Assembly: GCF_014656215.1 (NCBI RefSeq)
Contig: NZ_BNBZ01000007.1
Location: forward strand, 186,001 to 250,000
Origin: Streptomyces zaomyceticus
Lineage (GTDB): Bacteria; Actinomycetota; Actinomycetes; Streptomycetales; Streptomycetaceae
DNA length: 64,000 nt
Direction: 5' to 3'
Position numbers and translations under genes: made by a program. The notes below the pieces were generated by a model. That model ran no database searches. It worked only from the letters and a program-made list of their open reading frames with translations, and had not been told where the DNA came from. Below are positions 27,307 to 34,795 of the stretch, piece after piece (the stretch's first letter is position 1; the number at the start of each line of letters is the position of its first letter).

Positions 27307-27786
27307 GCCCGCCGACGGCAGCCCGAACACCGGCACCGTCACGTCCCCGTCCCGCCGGAAGGCGACCTCCAGCTCCATCCCGATCCGGAGGTCGCCCTCC
27401 GGCACGCGCACGACCTCGGTCATCATGCGCGGCCCCTCGGCGAGATCGACGACCGCCGCCACGTACGGGACCCGCTCGCCGAAGGGCGGGAGGTCGTTCC
27501 GGTGGACGACCGACCAGGTGTAGAGGGTGGCCCGGCCGCTCGCCCGCTCCCAGCCCACGTCCTCGCTCCAGCAGTGCGGGCAGAACTCGCGCGGATAGTG
27601 GTGGACACGGTCGCAGGCCGCGCAACGGCGGACGAGGAGCCGCCCTTCGGCCGCCGCGTCCCAGTACGGGCGGGTGAAGGCGTCGATGTCCGGGGTGGCG
27701 GCGGTGGCCGGGGTGGCGGCGGTGGCCGGGGTGACCGGACTCGCCGGAGTCGCCGGGGTGGCCGGGGTCGCCGGGGTCGCCGTCAC
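27295..27786 (-). CDS. Zn-ribbon/OB-fold (DUF35-type) acyl-CoA-associated protein
   Basis: 163 residues. After a repetitive N-terminus made of Thr-Pro-Ala units comes a DUF35-type protein: rubredoxin-like zinc ribbon CAACDRVHHYPREFCPHC (about 52-69) and an OB-fold (LYTWSVVHRNDLPPFGERVPY). These proteins partner thiolases, aldolases or hydratases acting on CoA esters, including in steroid side-chain degradation; no thiolase is seen nearby. GTG 27786 overlaps the stop of the DoxX gene (GTGA). The 3' end overlaps the kinase gene by 12 bases. Confidence 0.85.
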   Translation of the reverse strand: MTATPATPATPATPASPVTPATAATPATAATPDIDAFTRPYWDAAAEGRLLVRRCAACDRVHHYPREFCPHCWSEDVGWERASGRATLYTWSVVHRNDLPPFGERVPYVAAVVDLAEGPRMMTEVVRVPEGDLRIGMELEVAFRRDGDVTVPVFGLPSAGSEG

Positions 27787-28235
27787 AGGAAGAGTCCGAT
27801 CGCGTGGTCGAGGGACCAGGTCTGCCAGGACATCGCGAAGAGCGCCACGAGGGAGATGAGCGCCATCATCGCGTTCTGCCCCTGCTCGGCCCAGTCGTGG
27901 ATCATGAGGACGAGGTAGAGAAGGTTGAGGAGCAGGCCGCCGATCAGGGCGACGGGGGTCAGGAGGCCGACGACCAGGCCGAGGCCCAGGGCGAGTTCGG
28001 CGTAGACCACGACGTACGCCATGAGTCGGGGGCGCGGTGCGACGACCGCGTCGAAGCCCTTCTTGACCGGCGGCCACTTGTGCTTGCCGGCGACGTCGGC
28101 GGCCCAGGCGATGCCCGTGCCGCGCTCGAACCAGCCCTTCCTGTCCTTGTGGCGCCAGCTCTCCAGCCACCACAGGCCGAGGCCGATGCGGAGGACGGCG
28201 AGCCATTCGGCGCCGGTGAGCCAGACGGTCTGCAT
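27783..28235 (-). CDS. DoxX family integral membrane protein
   Basis: 150 residues with about four membrane helices (AVLRIGLGLWWLES, VVYAELALGLGLVVGLLTPV, IGGLLLNLLYLVLM, MALISLVALFAM) in the DoxX arrangement. Family members are membrane subunits associated with quinone or thiosulfate oxidation, but most actinobacterial copies are uncharacterised. Translationally coupled (GTGA) to the DUF35-type gene. The palindrome CTGACGGTACGTCAG lies 31 bases upstream of the start, linking this pair to the proposed catabolic regulon. Confidence 0.85.
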   Translation of the reverse strand: MQTVWLTGAEWLAVLRIGLGLWWLESWRHKDRKGWFERGTGIAWAADVAGKHKWPPVKKGFDAVVAPRPRLMAYVVVYAELALGLGLVVGLLTPVALIGGLLLNLLYLVLMIHDWAEQGQNAMMALISLVALFAMSWQTWSLDHAIGLFL

Positions 28236-28266
28236 GCGCGCCCCCTTCGGCGGGCTGAAGCTGGAT

Positions 28267-28281
28267 CTGACGGTACGTCAG
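28267..28281. promoter_or_regulatory. Palindromic operator CTGACGGNCCGTCAG, site A
   Basis: CTGACG-GTA-CGTCAG is a perfect 6-3-6 inverted repeat between the divergent DoxX (start 28235) and flavin monooxygenase (start 28395) genes. It belongs to a family of similar sites at 31631, 31655, 37100, 45690, 45724, 51132, 51149 and 51218, all in promoter regions of catabolic genes. Confidence 0.7.
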
Positions 28282-28394
28282 TTCAGCGCAGCCCGGACGC
28301 CGAGCGCAAGGGGTCGGCGCACGTGACCGATTCGCAACCGAAATCCCGCCCGGTCGAGACCCACTACGTGTACACGTCATTACGCTCAGCATTC

Positions 28395-29573
28395 ATGGCC
28401 ACCACCCCCCTTGCACACTCTCCACAACCCGACCACCCCGTGTACGTCATCGGGGGAGGCCCCGGCGGGCTCGCGGTCGCCGCCGCCCTGCGCGATCGGG
28501 GCGTCCGCGCCGTCGTCCTGGAGAAGTCCGACGCCGTCGGCGCCTCTTGGCGCGCCCACTACGACCGGCTCCGGCTGCACACCACCCGGCGGCTCTCCGC
28601 CCTCCCCGGCCTGAAGATCCCCCGCTCGTTCGGGCGCTGGGTCGCCCGCGCCGACGTGGTCCGCTACCTGGAGAAGTACGCCGAGAAGCACGAGCTGGAG
28701 ATCGTGACCGGCGTCGAGGTCTTCCGCGTCGAGCGGTCCGGGGCGGACTGGGTCCTGCACGCGACCGGCGGACGCCGGCTCGTCGGCAGCGCGGTCGTCG
28801 TGGCCACCGGCTTCAACCACACCCCGCGGCTGCCCGAATGGCCCGGCCGCGACACGTACGAGGGCGAGCTGAGCCACGCCCGGACCTACCGCAACCCGGA
28901 GGCGTACGCCGGGAAGGACGTCCTCGTCGTCGGCATCGGCAACACCGGCGCCGAGATCGCCGCCGACCTCGCCGACGGCGGCGCGAAGCGGGTCCGGCTC
29001 GCGGTGCGCACGGCCCCGCACATCGTGAAGCGCACGACGGCCGGCTGGCCCGCACAGCGCACCGGCATCCTGGTCCGCCGCCTGCCCAGGGCCCTCGTGG
29101 ACCGGATGGGCGCCGTGATGGCCCGGGTCGGGACGCCGGACCTCACCGCGTACGGACTGCCCCGGCCGGACACCGGCCTCGCGACGCGCATGCGGGAGGG
29201 CGCCGTGCCCGTGCAGGACGTGGGACTGATCGCGGCCGTGCGGGCGGGGAAGGTCGAGATCGTCGGCGCCGTGGAGGCCTTCGAGGACGGCGAGGTGATC
29301 CTCGCGGACGGCACCCGGATCGCCCCGGACGCGGTGATCGCGGCGACCGGCTACCGGCGCGCCCTGGAACCACTGGTCGGACACCTGGACGTGCTCGACG
29401 GGCGCGGCCGTCCGGTGGTGCACGGGGCGCGTTGCCCGCGCGAGGCCCAGGGCCTCTATTTCACCGGGTTCACCAACCCGATCAGCGGAATGCTCCGTGA
29501 ACTGGCGATCGACGCGGAGAGGATCGCGCGGCGGATCGCGCGTACGGCGAAGTCGGGGGCGATGCCGGGCTGA
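28395..29573 (+). CDS. Flavin-containing monooxygenase-like FAD/NADPH oxidoreductase
   Basis: 392 residues. VIGGGPGGLA (about 17-26) is the FAD Rossmann motif, VVGIGNTGAEIAADLA (about 177-192) the NADPH motif, and YEGELSHARTY just before it is a form of the FxGxxxH fingerprint of class B flavoprotein monooxygenases. ATGYRRALEPL near the end is the conserved ATGY motif. Such enzymes insert one oxygen atom (N- or S-oxidation, Baeyer-Villiger reactions); the substrate is unknown. ATG 28395; the longer open frame to 27804 runs antisense through the DoxX gene. TACGCT (28381-28386) could be a -10 giving a very short leader. Confidence 0.88.
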   Translation: MATTPLAHSPQPDHPVYVIGGGPGGLAVAAALRDRGVRAVVLEKSDAVGASWRAHYDRLRLHTTRRLSALPGLKIPRSFGRWVARADVVRYLEKYAEKHELEIVTGVEVFRVERSGADWVLHATGGRRLVGSAVVVATGFNHTPRLPEWPGRDTYEGELSHARTYRNPEAYAGKDVLVVGIGNTGAEIAADLADGGAKRVRLAVRTAPHIVKRTTAGWPAQRTGILVRRLPRALVDRMGAVMARVGTPDLTAYGLPRPDTGLATRMREGAVPVQDVGLIAAVRAGKVEIVGAVEAFEDGEVILADGTRIAPDAVIAATGYRRALEPLVGHLDVLDGRGRPVVHGARCPREAQGLYFTGFTNPISGMLRELAIDAERIARRIARTAKSGAMPG

Positions 29574-29605
29574 GTCGGGGGCGAGGGCGGGCGCGAGATG
29601 ACGAC

Positions 29606-29642
29606 GGCGTCCCGCCCCCCAGGGGAGTGGGGACGGGACGCC
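29606..29642. terminator. GC-rich bidirectional terminator hairpin
   Basis: GGCGTCCCG pairs with CGGGACGCC (9 base pairs), extended after one bulged A by CCCC/GGGG. It occupies the 90-base gap between convergent genes ending at 29573 and 29664. No T tail, as is common in Streptomyces. Confidence 0.75.
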
Positions 29643-29663
29643 TGCCGATCCGAGGGGTCCGGA

Positions 29664-31397
29664 TCAGAACGTGGTGAGGCCCTGCCAGCCCCAGCCGATC
29701 TTCACGCGCGTCTTCAGGCCGCCCGCGCCGTCACCGTCGTACCGCCACAGGACACCGGCGGTGTCACGGGCGAGGACGTCCGGCGTGCCGTCGTTGCCGA
29801 GGTCGCCGACGCCGGTCAGGGTCAGGTCCTTCCAACCCCAGCCGATCTTCTCCAGGGTGCCGTTTTCGTAGCGGCGCAGTTCGCCGTCGTACTTCTGTCC
29901 GAGGTAGGACTGGTCGCCCGTCCCGGAGAGGGCACCCACGCCGGTCACCCGGTAGCCCTGGTACAGGATGCCCTGGTTGACGCGCGGCTTGAGACCGCCG
30001 CGGCCGTCCCCGCCGTACACCCACAGGTCGCCCTTGCCGTCGAGGGCGAGGAGGTCCGAGAATCCGTCGGCCGGGAGGTCGCCGGTGTCGAGGTCACCCG
30101 CGCCGGACAGCGTCAGCCCCTGCCAGCCCCAGCCGATCTTCACCTTCGCCCGGAGCCCGCCGGCCCCGTTCCCGTCGACCCGCCAGAGGTTGCCCGCGGT
30201 GTCCTGGGCGACCACGTCGGGGATGCCGTCCGCGCTGAGGTCGCCGGCCACCGTGAAGCGGTACCCGGTCCAGCCCCACCCGATCTTGACCCGGGCCTTC
30301 AGGCCGCCCGCGCCGTTCCCGTCGTAGCGCCAGAGGACACCGGCGGCGTCCACGGCGAGGACGTCGGGGCGGCCGTCGCCGGTGAAGTCGTGACGGAAGG
30401 TGCCGCGGGGGCTCCAGCCGCGCGGGGCGATCCAGGAGATGTCGTCGACACGGGTGCCGGGCGTCGAGAGGACCGTGTGCGCGTCGTGGGGCCCGGTGGC
30501 GCTGCCGACGACCGCCTGCGCGCCGGTGACGTACGCGATCCGGCTGCCGTCCGGGGACCACTCGGCACCGAACCCTCCGCCCTCGCCCGTGGGCAGCTCG
30601 TAATCGCGGCCGCCGTCGAGGACGTGGGCGCGGGCGGGTCCCGCTCCGAAGCCCGCGTAGGAGATCTGCTCGCCGTCCGGCGAGAACCTCGGGTTCACGC
30701 CCTCGGCGACGAGCTTCGGCTCGTCTCCGACGCGCGGGTCCCAGAGGTAGACCTTGGACTCGGTCCTCCAGCCCTTCGTGAAGGCGATCTTCCCGTTCCA
30801 GGCCACGTCGGCCTGAGAGGCCCCGCTGAAGGAGAGGGGGAGGGCGCTCTGGACTTCGCCGCTCGCGATGTCGACGCGATAGACGGAGAGACGCTCGTGG
30901 GTGCTGTCGTCGGACCCGGCCGCGGGCACGTAGCTCACGACGACCTGGCGGCCGTCGGCGGTCCAGTCGAGGCTGTCGGGCCGGACATCGGGTTCCATGA
31001 GGCTCTTGCGGACCAGGCGGGCGTTCCCGCCGTCGGCGTCCGCGACCCAGAGGGCGCTGCCGGTGAGGAAGGTCATGCGCAGACCGTCGGGCGAGAAGGC
31101 GACGCCGGAGATCGCGGCCACGGCCGGGGCCGTCAGCCCCCCGCCGGTGGGCACCAGCACGCGGCGGTCGCTGCCGTCGGTGTTGACCGTGACGATGCTG
31201 CTGTGGCGGACGCCGTCGACGTCCTTGTACTCGGTGAAGACCACCCGGGGCTTCGGCGCGCCCTCGGCGGCCTGGGCCGGGGTCGCCCCGGTCGCCGCGA
31301 GCGCGGCGGAGGAGGCGAGGACGGCCAGCGCCGTGCCGAGGGCACGGCGGCGGCCCGGGGTGCGGGTGGTGCGGGTGGTGCGGGTGGTGCGGTTCAA
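29664..31397 (-). CDS. Secreted TolB-like/FG-GAP repeat protein (paralog 7)
   Basis: 577 residues from TTG 31397, chosen because GGGGGGA sits just upstream; the open frame to 31448 has no ribosome binding site. Signal peptide after an Arg/Thr-rich start (NRTTRTTRTTRTPGRRR), a TolB-like WD40-type propeller (about 45-350) with PD40 motifs such as RFSPDGEQISYAG and EWSPDGSRIAYV, then FG-GAP-like repeats (DFTGDGRPDVLAVDAAGVLWRYDGNG; KIGWGWTGYRF). It ends GWGWQGLTTF. The C-terminal repeats are related to paralogs 1-6 but have a distinct GNGAGGLKARVKIGWGW version. Confidence 0.82.
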   Translation of the reverse strand: MNRTTRTTRTTRTPGRRRALGTALAVLASSAALAATGATPAQAAEGAPKPRVVFTEYKDVDGVRHSSIVTVNTDGSDRRVLVPTGGGLTAPAVAAISGVAFSPDGLRMTFLTGSALWVADADGGNARLVRKSLMEPDVRPDSLDWTADGRQVVVSYVPAAGSDDSTHERLSVYRVDIASGEVQSALPLSFSGASQADVAWNGKIAFTKGWRTESKVYLWDPRVGDEPKLVAEGVNPRFSPDGEQISYAGFGAGPARAHVLDGGRDYELPTGEGGGFGAEWSPDGSRIAYVTGAQAVVGSATGPHDAHTVLSTPGTRVDDISWIAPRGWSPRGTFRHDFTGDGRPDVLAVDAAGVLWRYDGNGAGGLKARVKIGWGWTGYRFTVAGDLSADGIPDVVAQDTAGNLWRVDGNGAGGLRAKVKIGWGWQGLTLSGAGDLDTGDLPADGFSDLLALDGKGDLWVYGGDGRGGLKPRVNQGILYQGYRVTGVGALSGTGDQSYLGQKYDGELRRYENGTLEKIGWGWKDLTLTGVGDLGNDGTPDVLARDTAGVLWRYDGDGAGGLKTRVKIGWGWQGLTTF

Positions 31398-31703
31398 AGG
31401 TCCCCCCAGGGCAATTCGTCGGAGGCGGCCGGCCGCGGTCGCTCGCATCTCCCGTAGCGATCGTGTCGCTCGTGTCGCTCATGTCGCTCGCGGAGCGCGT
31501 GCCACTCGTGCCGTCCGGGGGGTGAGACAGCCCGGTGACCCGAATGGTTGTACGGAATCCCCGGGCTCGATCGCACCGCCCCGCACTCCTCCGCACAGGA
31601 CCGATCACGCTTCCCCGCGCACACCCATTCCTGACTGGCCGTCAGTTCTGTAATCTGACTGAGCGTCAGCTGTATACGGATGGGTGAAGGGCGGGCGGAA
31701 CAC
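31398..31703. other. Divergent intergenic region with short tandem repeats and operator pair
   Basis: 306 bases between the paralog 7 and acyl-CoA synthetase genes. It holds a run of near-repeats of GTGTCGCTC at about 31461-31491 and, nearer the synthetase, the operator pair at 31631-31669. No gene is supported: the short open frames here are repeat translations with no ribosome binding sites. Confidence 0.6.
31631..31669. promoter_or_regulatory. Palindromic operators B1 and B2
   Basis: CTGACTGGCCGTCAG (31631-31645) and CTGACTGAGCGTCAG (31655-31669) are two copies of the shared palindrome, 24 bases centre to centre (just over two helical turns), directly upstream of the acyl-CoA synthetase gene. 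Each has one mismatch (T for G) in the left arm. Confidence 0.7.
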
Positions 31704-33926
31704 ATGCTTGGATCGACTCACGGCACCTTCACCACCGATCTCCGCGCCCGCGTGGTCGCCTGCGGGGAGTCGCCCCGCACGACCGTGCACGGCGTCACCG
31801 CCGCCCCCGGCGACCAGGACGTCAGCGGGCGCCCGCTGCACGCCCCCGTCCCCGACCTCGACCGGTTCTTCCGGCCCGAGTCCGTCGCCGTCGTCGGCGC
31901 CTCCGACGCCGAGGGCCGGCCCAACACCGGGATCACCCGGCAGCTGATCGCCTGGGCCGAGCGGGTCGGGGCCCGGCTCGTGCCCGTCCACCCCACCCGT
32001 ACCAGCGTGTTCGGGATCGACTGCGTACCCTCCGTCGGCGCGCTGACCGAACCCGTCGACCTCGCCGTCCTCCTCGTCGCCGACCCGCTGCCCGTCATCG
32101 AGCAGCTCGCCGAGACCAAGGTCAGGTTCGCGGTCGCCTTCGCCTCCGGCTTCGCCGAGACCGGCGAGGCCGGAGCCGCCGCGCAGGAACGTCTCGCCGC
32201 CGCCGTACGCCGCTCCGGAATCCGCCTCCTCGGCCCCAACACCAACCTCAACGCCTTCGAGCGCTTCCGCGAGGACCTCGAAGGCCCCGCCGTCGCCCTC
32301 ATCACCCAGTCCGGCCACCAGGGACGGCCCGTCTTCACCCTCCAGGAGCTCGGCGTCCGCCTCTCCCACTGGGCACCCACCGGCAACGAGGCCGACCTGG
32401 AGACCTCCGACTTCATCTCGTACTTCGCCGGACGGCCCGAGGTCGGAGCCATCGCCTGTTACGTGGAAGGGCTCAAGGACGGCCGCTCCTTCCTCCTCGC
32501 CGCCGACCGGGCCGCCCGTCACGGAGTCCCCGTCGTCGCCGTGAAGGTCGGCCGCACCGAGACCGGGGCCCGTACCGCCGCCTCCCACACCGGCAAGCTC
32601 ACCGGCGCCGACCAGGTCGTCGACGCCGCCATGCGCCAGTACGGGGTGATCCGCGTCGACGGGCTCGACCAGCTCCAGGACACCGCCACCCTGCTCGCCC
32701 GCGCCCGCCGCCCGCACGCCGACGGCGTCGTCGTGTACTCGATCTCCGGTGGTACGGGAGCCCACTTCGCCGACCTGGCCACGGCCGCGGGGCTCGCGCT
32801 CCCCACCCTCCCGGCGGCCAAGCAGGACGAACTCCACCAGTGGATACCGGAGTACCTGAGCGTCTCCAACCCCGTCGACAACGGCGGCCACCCGGTGGGC
32901 GACTGGCGCGGCCGGAAGATCATCGACGCGATCCTCGCCGACCCCTCCGTCGGCGTCCTCATCTGTCCCATCACCGGCCCCTTCCCTCCCATGAGCGACA
33001 AGCTCGCCCAGGACCTGGTGGAGGCGGCCGAGGCGACGGACAAACTGGTCTGCGTGGTGTGGGGCTCCCCCGTCGGCACCGAGGACGCCTACCGCACGAC
33101 CCTTCTCGGCTCCTCGCGCGTCGCCACCTTCCGCACCTTCGCCAACTGCATCGGGGCCGTGAAGGCCTACCTCGACCACCACCGCTTCACCACCGGCTAC
33201 CGCTCACCCTTCGACGAGGCACCCCGCACCCCCTCCCCGTCCTTCCGCAAGGCCCAGGCCCTCATGCGGCCCGGCCGGCGGCTCAGCGAGCACGCGGCGA
33301 AGCAGCTCCTGCGGGCGTACGGGATACGGGTGCCGCGCGAGCAGCTCGTCACCAGCGCGGCGGCGGCCGTCCGGGCCGCCGGACTCGTCGGCTACCCGGT
33401 GGTGATGAAGGCCTCGGGCGCGCAGCTCGCCCACAAGACGGAACTGGGCCTGGTGAAGGTCGGGCTGACCTCGGCGAGCCAGGTCCGGGACGCGTACCGC
33501 GAACTCACCGACATCGCCCGCTTCGAGTCGATCGACCTCGACGGCATCCTGGTCTGCCAGATGGTCGGCCGGGGGGTCGAGATGGTGGTGGGCGTGACCC
33601 GCGACGAGCTGTTCGGCCCGACGGTCACCGTCGGCCTCGGCGGGGTCCTGGTGGAGGTCCTGAACGACACGGCCGTACGCGTCCCGCCCTTCGGGGAGCG
33701 CGAGGCCCGGTCGATGCTCGCCGAACTGCGCGGCCGGGCCCTCCTCGACGGGGTGCGGGGCGCCCCGCCGGCCGACGTGGACGCGCTCGTCGAGGTCGTG
33801 TTGCGGGTGCAGCGGATGGCCCTCGAACTCGACGGCGACCTCGCCGAACTCGACATCAACCCGCTGATGGTGCTGCCGCGCGGTCAGGGCGCGGTGGCCC
33901 TGGACGCGCTGGCGGTCTGCCGCTGA
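31704..33926 (+). CDS. NDP-forming acyl-CoA synthetase family protein (acetate--CoA ligase-like)
   Basis: 740 residues with both halves of an ADP-forming acyl-CoA synthetase fused: CoA-binding Rossmann domain (about 50-170, VAVVGASDAEGRPNTG), succinyl-CoA-ligase-like domains (ITQSGHQGRP; VKVGRTETGARTAASHTG with the phosphorylated-His segment) and a C-terminal ATP-grasp domain (about 515-740; YGIRVPREQ, GYPVVMKASG, LDINPLMVLP). The enzyme makes acyl-CoA from a carboxylate and ATP. ATG 31704 is favoured over ATG 31680, which would lie 10 bases from operator B2 with no ribosome binding site. Followed after 11 bases by an enoyl-CoA hydratase. Confidence 0.9.
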   Translation: MLGSTHGTFTTDLRARVVACGESPRTTVHGVTAAPGDQDVSGRPLHAPVPDLDRFFRPESVAVVGASDAEGRPNTGITRQLIAWAERVGARLVPVHPTRTSVFGIDCVPSVGALTEPVDLAVLLVADPLPVIEQLAETKVRFAVAFASGFAETGEAGAAAQERLAAAVRRSGIRLLGPNTNLNAFERFREDLEGPAVALITQSGHQGRPVFTLQELGVRLSHWAPTGNEADLETSDFISYFAGRPEVGAIACYVEGLKDGRSFLLAADRAARHGVPVVAVKVGRTETGARTAASHTGKLTGADQVVDAAMRQYGVIRVDGLDQLQDTATLLARARRPHADGVVVYSISGGTGAHFADLATAAGLALPTLPAAKQDELHQWIPEYLSVSNPVDNGGHPVGDWRGRKIIDAILADPSVGVLICPITGPFPPMSDKLAQDLVEAAEATDKLVCVVWGSPVGTEDAYRTTLLGSSRVATFRTFANCIGAVKAYLDHHRFTTGYRSPFDEAPRTPSPSFRKAQALMRPGRRLSEHAAKQLLRAYGIRVPREQLVTSAAAAVRAAGLVGYPVVMKASGAQLAHKTELGLVKVGLTSASQVRDAYRELTDIARFESIDLDGILVCQMVGRGVEMVVGVTRDELFGPTVTVGLGGVLVEVLNDTAVRVPPFGEREARSMLAELRGRALLDGVRGAPPADVDALVEVVLRVQRMALELDGDLAELDINPLMVLPRGQGAVALDALAVCR

Positions 33927-33937
33927 GGAGACTCGTC

Positions 33938-34723
33938 ATGGCCGATGTACTGCACACCGTCGAGAACGGCGTCTCGTGGATCACCCTCAACCGCCCCGAG
34001 GCGATGAACGCGGTCACCTGGGACCAGCGGGAACGGATCATCGCGCTGCTCGACGAGGCCTCCGCCGACCCGGACGTCCGGGCGGTGGTGGTGACGGCCA
34101 CCGGCCGGGGCTTCTGCGCGGGGGCCGACCTGCGGGGCGCGCCGTCGCTCGGCGACCAGGTCCCCGGGGACGTGGCGCGCACGATCCGGCGCGGGGCCCA
34201 GCGGTTCGTCGGAGCCGTACTGGACTGTGAGAAGCCGGTGATCGCGGCGGTGAACGGAACGGCGGCGGGCATCGGCGCGCACCTCGCCTTCGCGTGCGAC
34301 CTGGTCCTGGCGTCGGAATCGGCCCGGTTCATCGAGGTGTTCGTGCGCCGTGGGCTCGTCCCGGACGGCGGCGGGGCCTACCTCCTCCCCCGGCTGATCG
34401 GGCCGCAGCGGGCGAAGGAGCTGATGTTCTTCGGGGACGCGGTGCGGGCGGCGGAGGCCCGGGAGCTGGGCCTGGTGAACCGGGTCGTCCCGCCGGAGGA
34501 CCTGGAGAAGACGGCCCGGGAGTGGGCGGAACGCCTCGCCCAGGGCCCCACCCGCGCCCTGGCCCTCACGAAGCAGCTGGTGAACTCGTCCCTGGACACG
34601 GACCGCGCGACCGCGTTCGCGGCGGAGGCCGCGGCCCAGGAGATCAACATGACGACACGGGACGCCCGGGAGGGCGTGGCGAGCTTCGTGGAACGGCGGG
34701 AGGCGCGGTACGAGGGGCGGTAG
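33938..34723 (+). CDS. Enoyl-CoA hydratase/isomerase family protein
   Basis: 261 residues of the crotonase fold. GRGFCAGADLRG (about 63-74) and NGTAAGIGAHLAFACDL (about 105-121) form the oxyanion hole, and RRGLVPDGGGAYLLPRL is the catalytic-loop region. GAGGAG overlaps the stop of the upstream synthetase and precedes ATG 33938 at good spacing, so the two form one operon: ligase activates the acid, hydratase acts on the enoyl-CoA. Exact substrate unknown. Confidence 0.92.
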   Translation: MADVLHTVENGVSWITLNRPEAMNAVTWDQRERIIALLDEASADPDVRAVVVTATGRGFCAGADLRGAPSLGDQVPGDVARTIRRGAQRFVGAVLDCEKPVIAAVNGTAAGIGAHLAFACDLVLASESARFIEVFVRRGLVPDGGGAYLLPRLIGPQRAKELMFFGDAVRAAEARELGLVNRVVPPEDLEKTAREWAERLAQGPTRALALTKQLVNSSLDTDRATAFAAEAAAQEINMTTRDAREGVASFVERREARYEGR

Positions 34724-34795
34724 CGGAGGCTGTCGCACCGGGGCCCTAGGGTGTGTCGCGCATATGCCACACACTGCCGCTCCGGGGGGAACGGA

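Noticed and set aside
27674..27859. CRISPR-like or minisatellite array near 27.7 kb
   Set aside because: The units are about 9-10 bases without spacers and lie in frame inside a protein-coding N-terminus.
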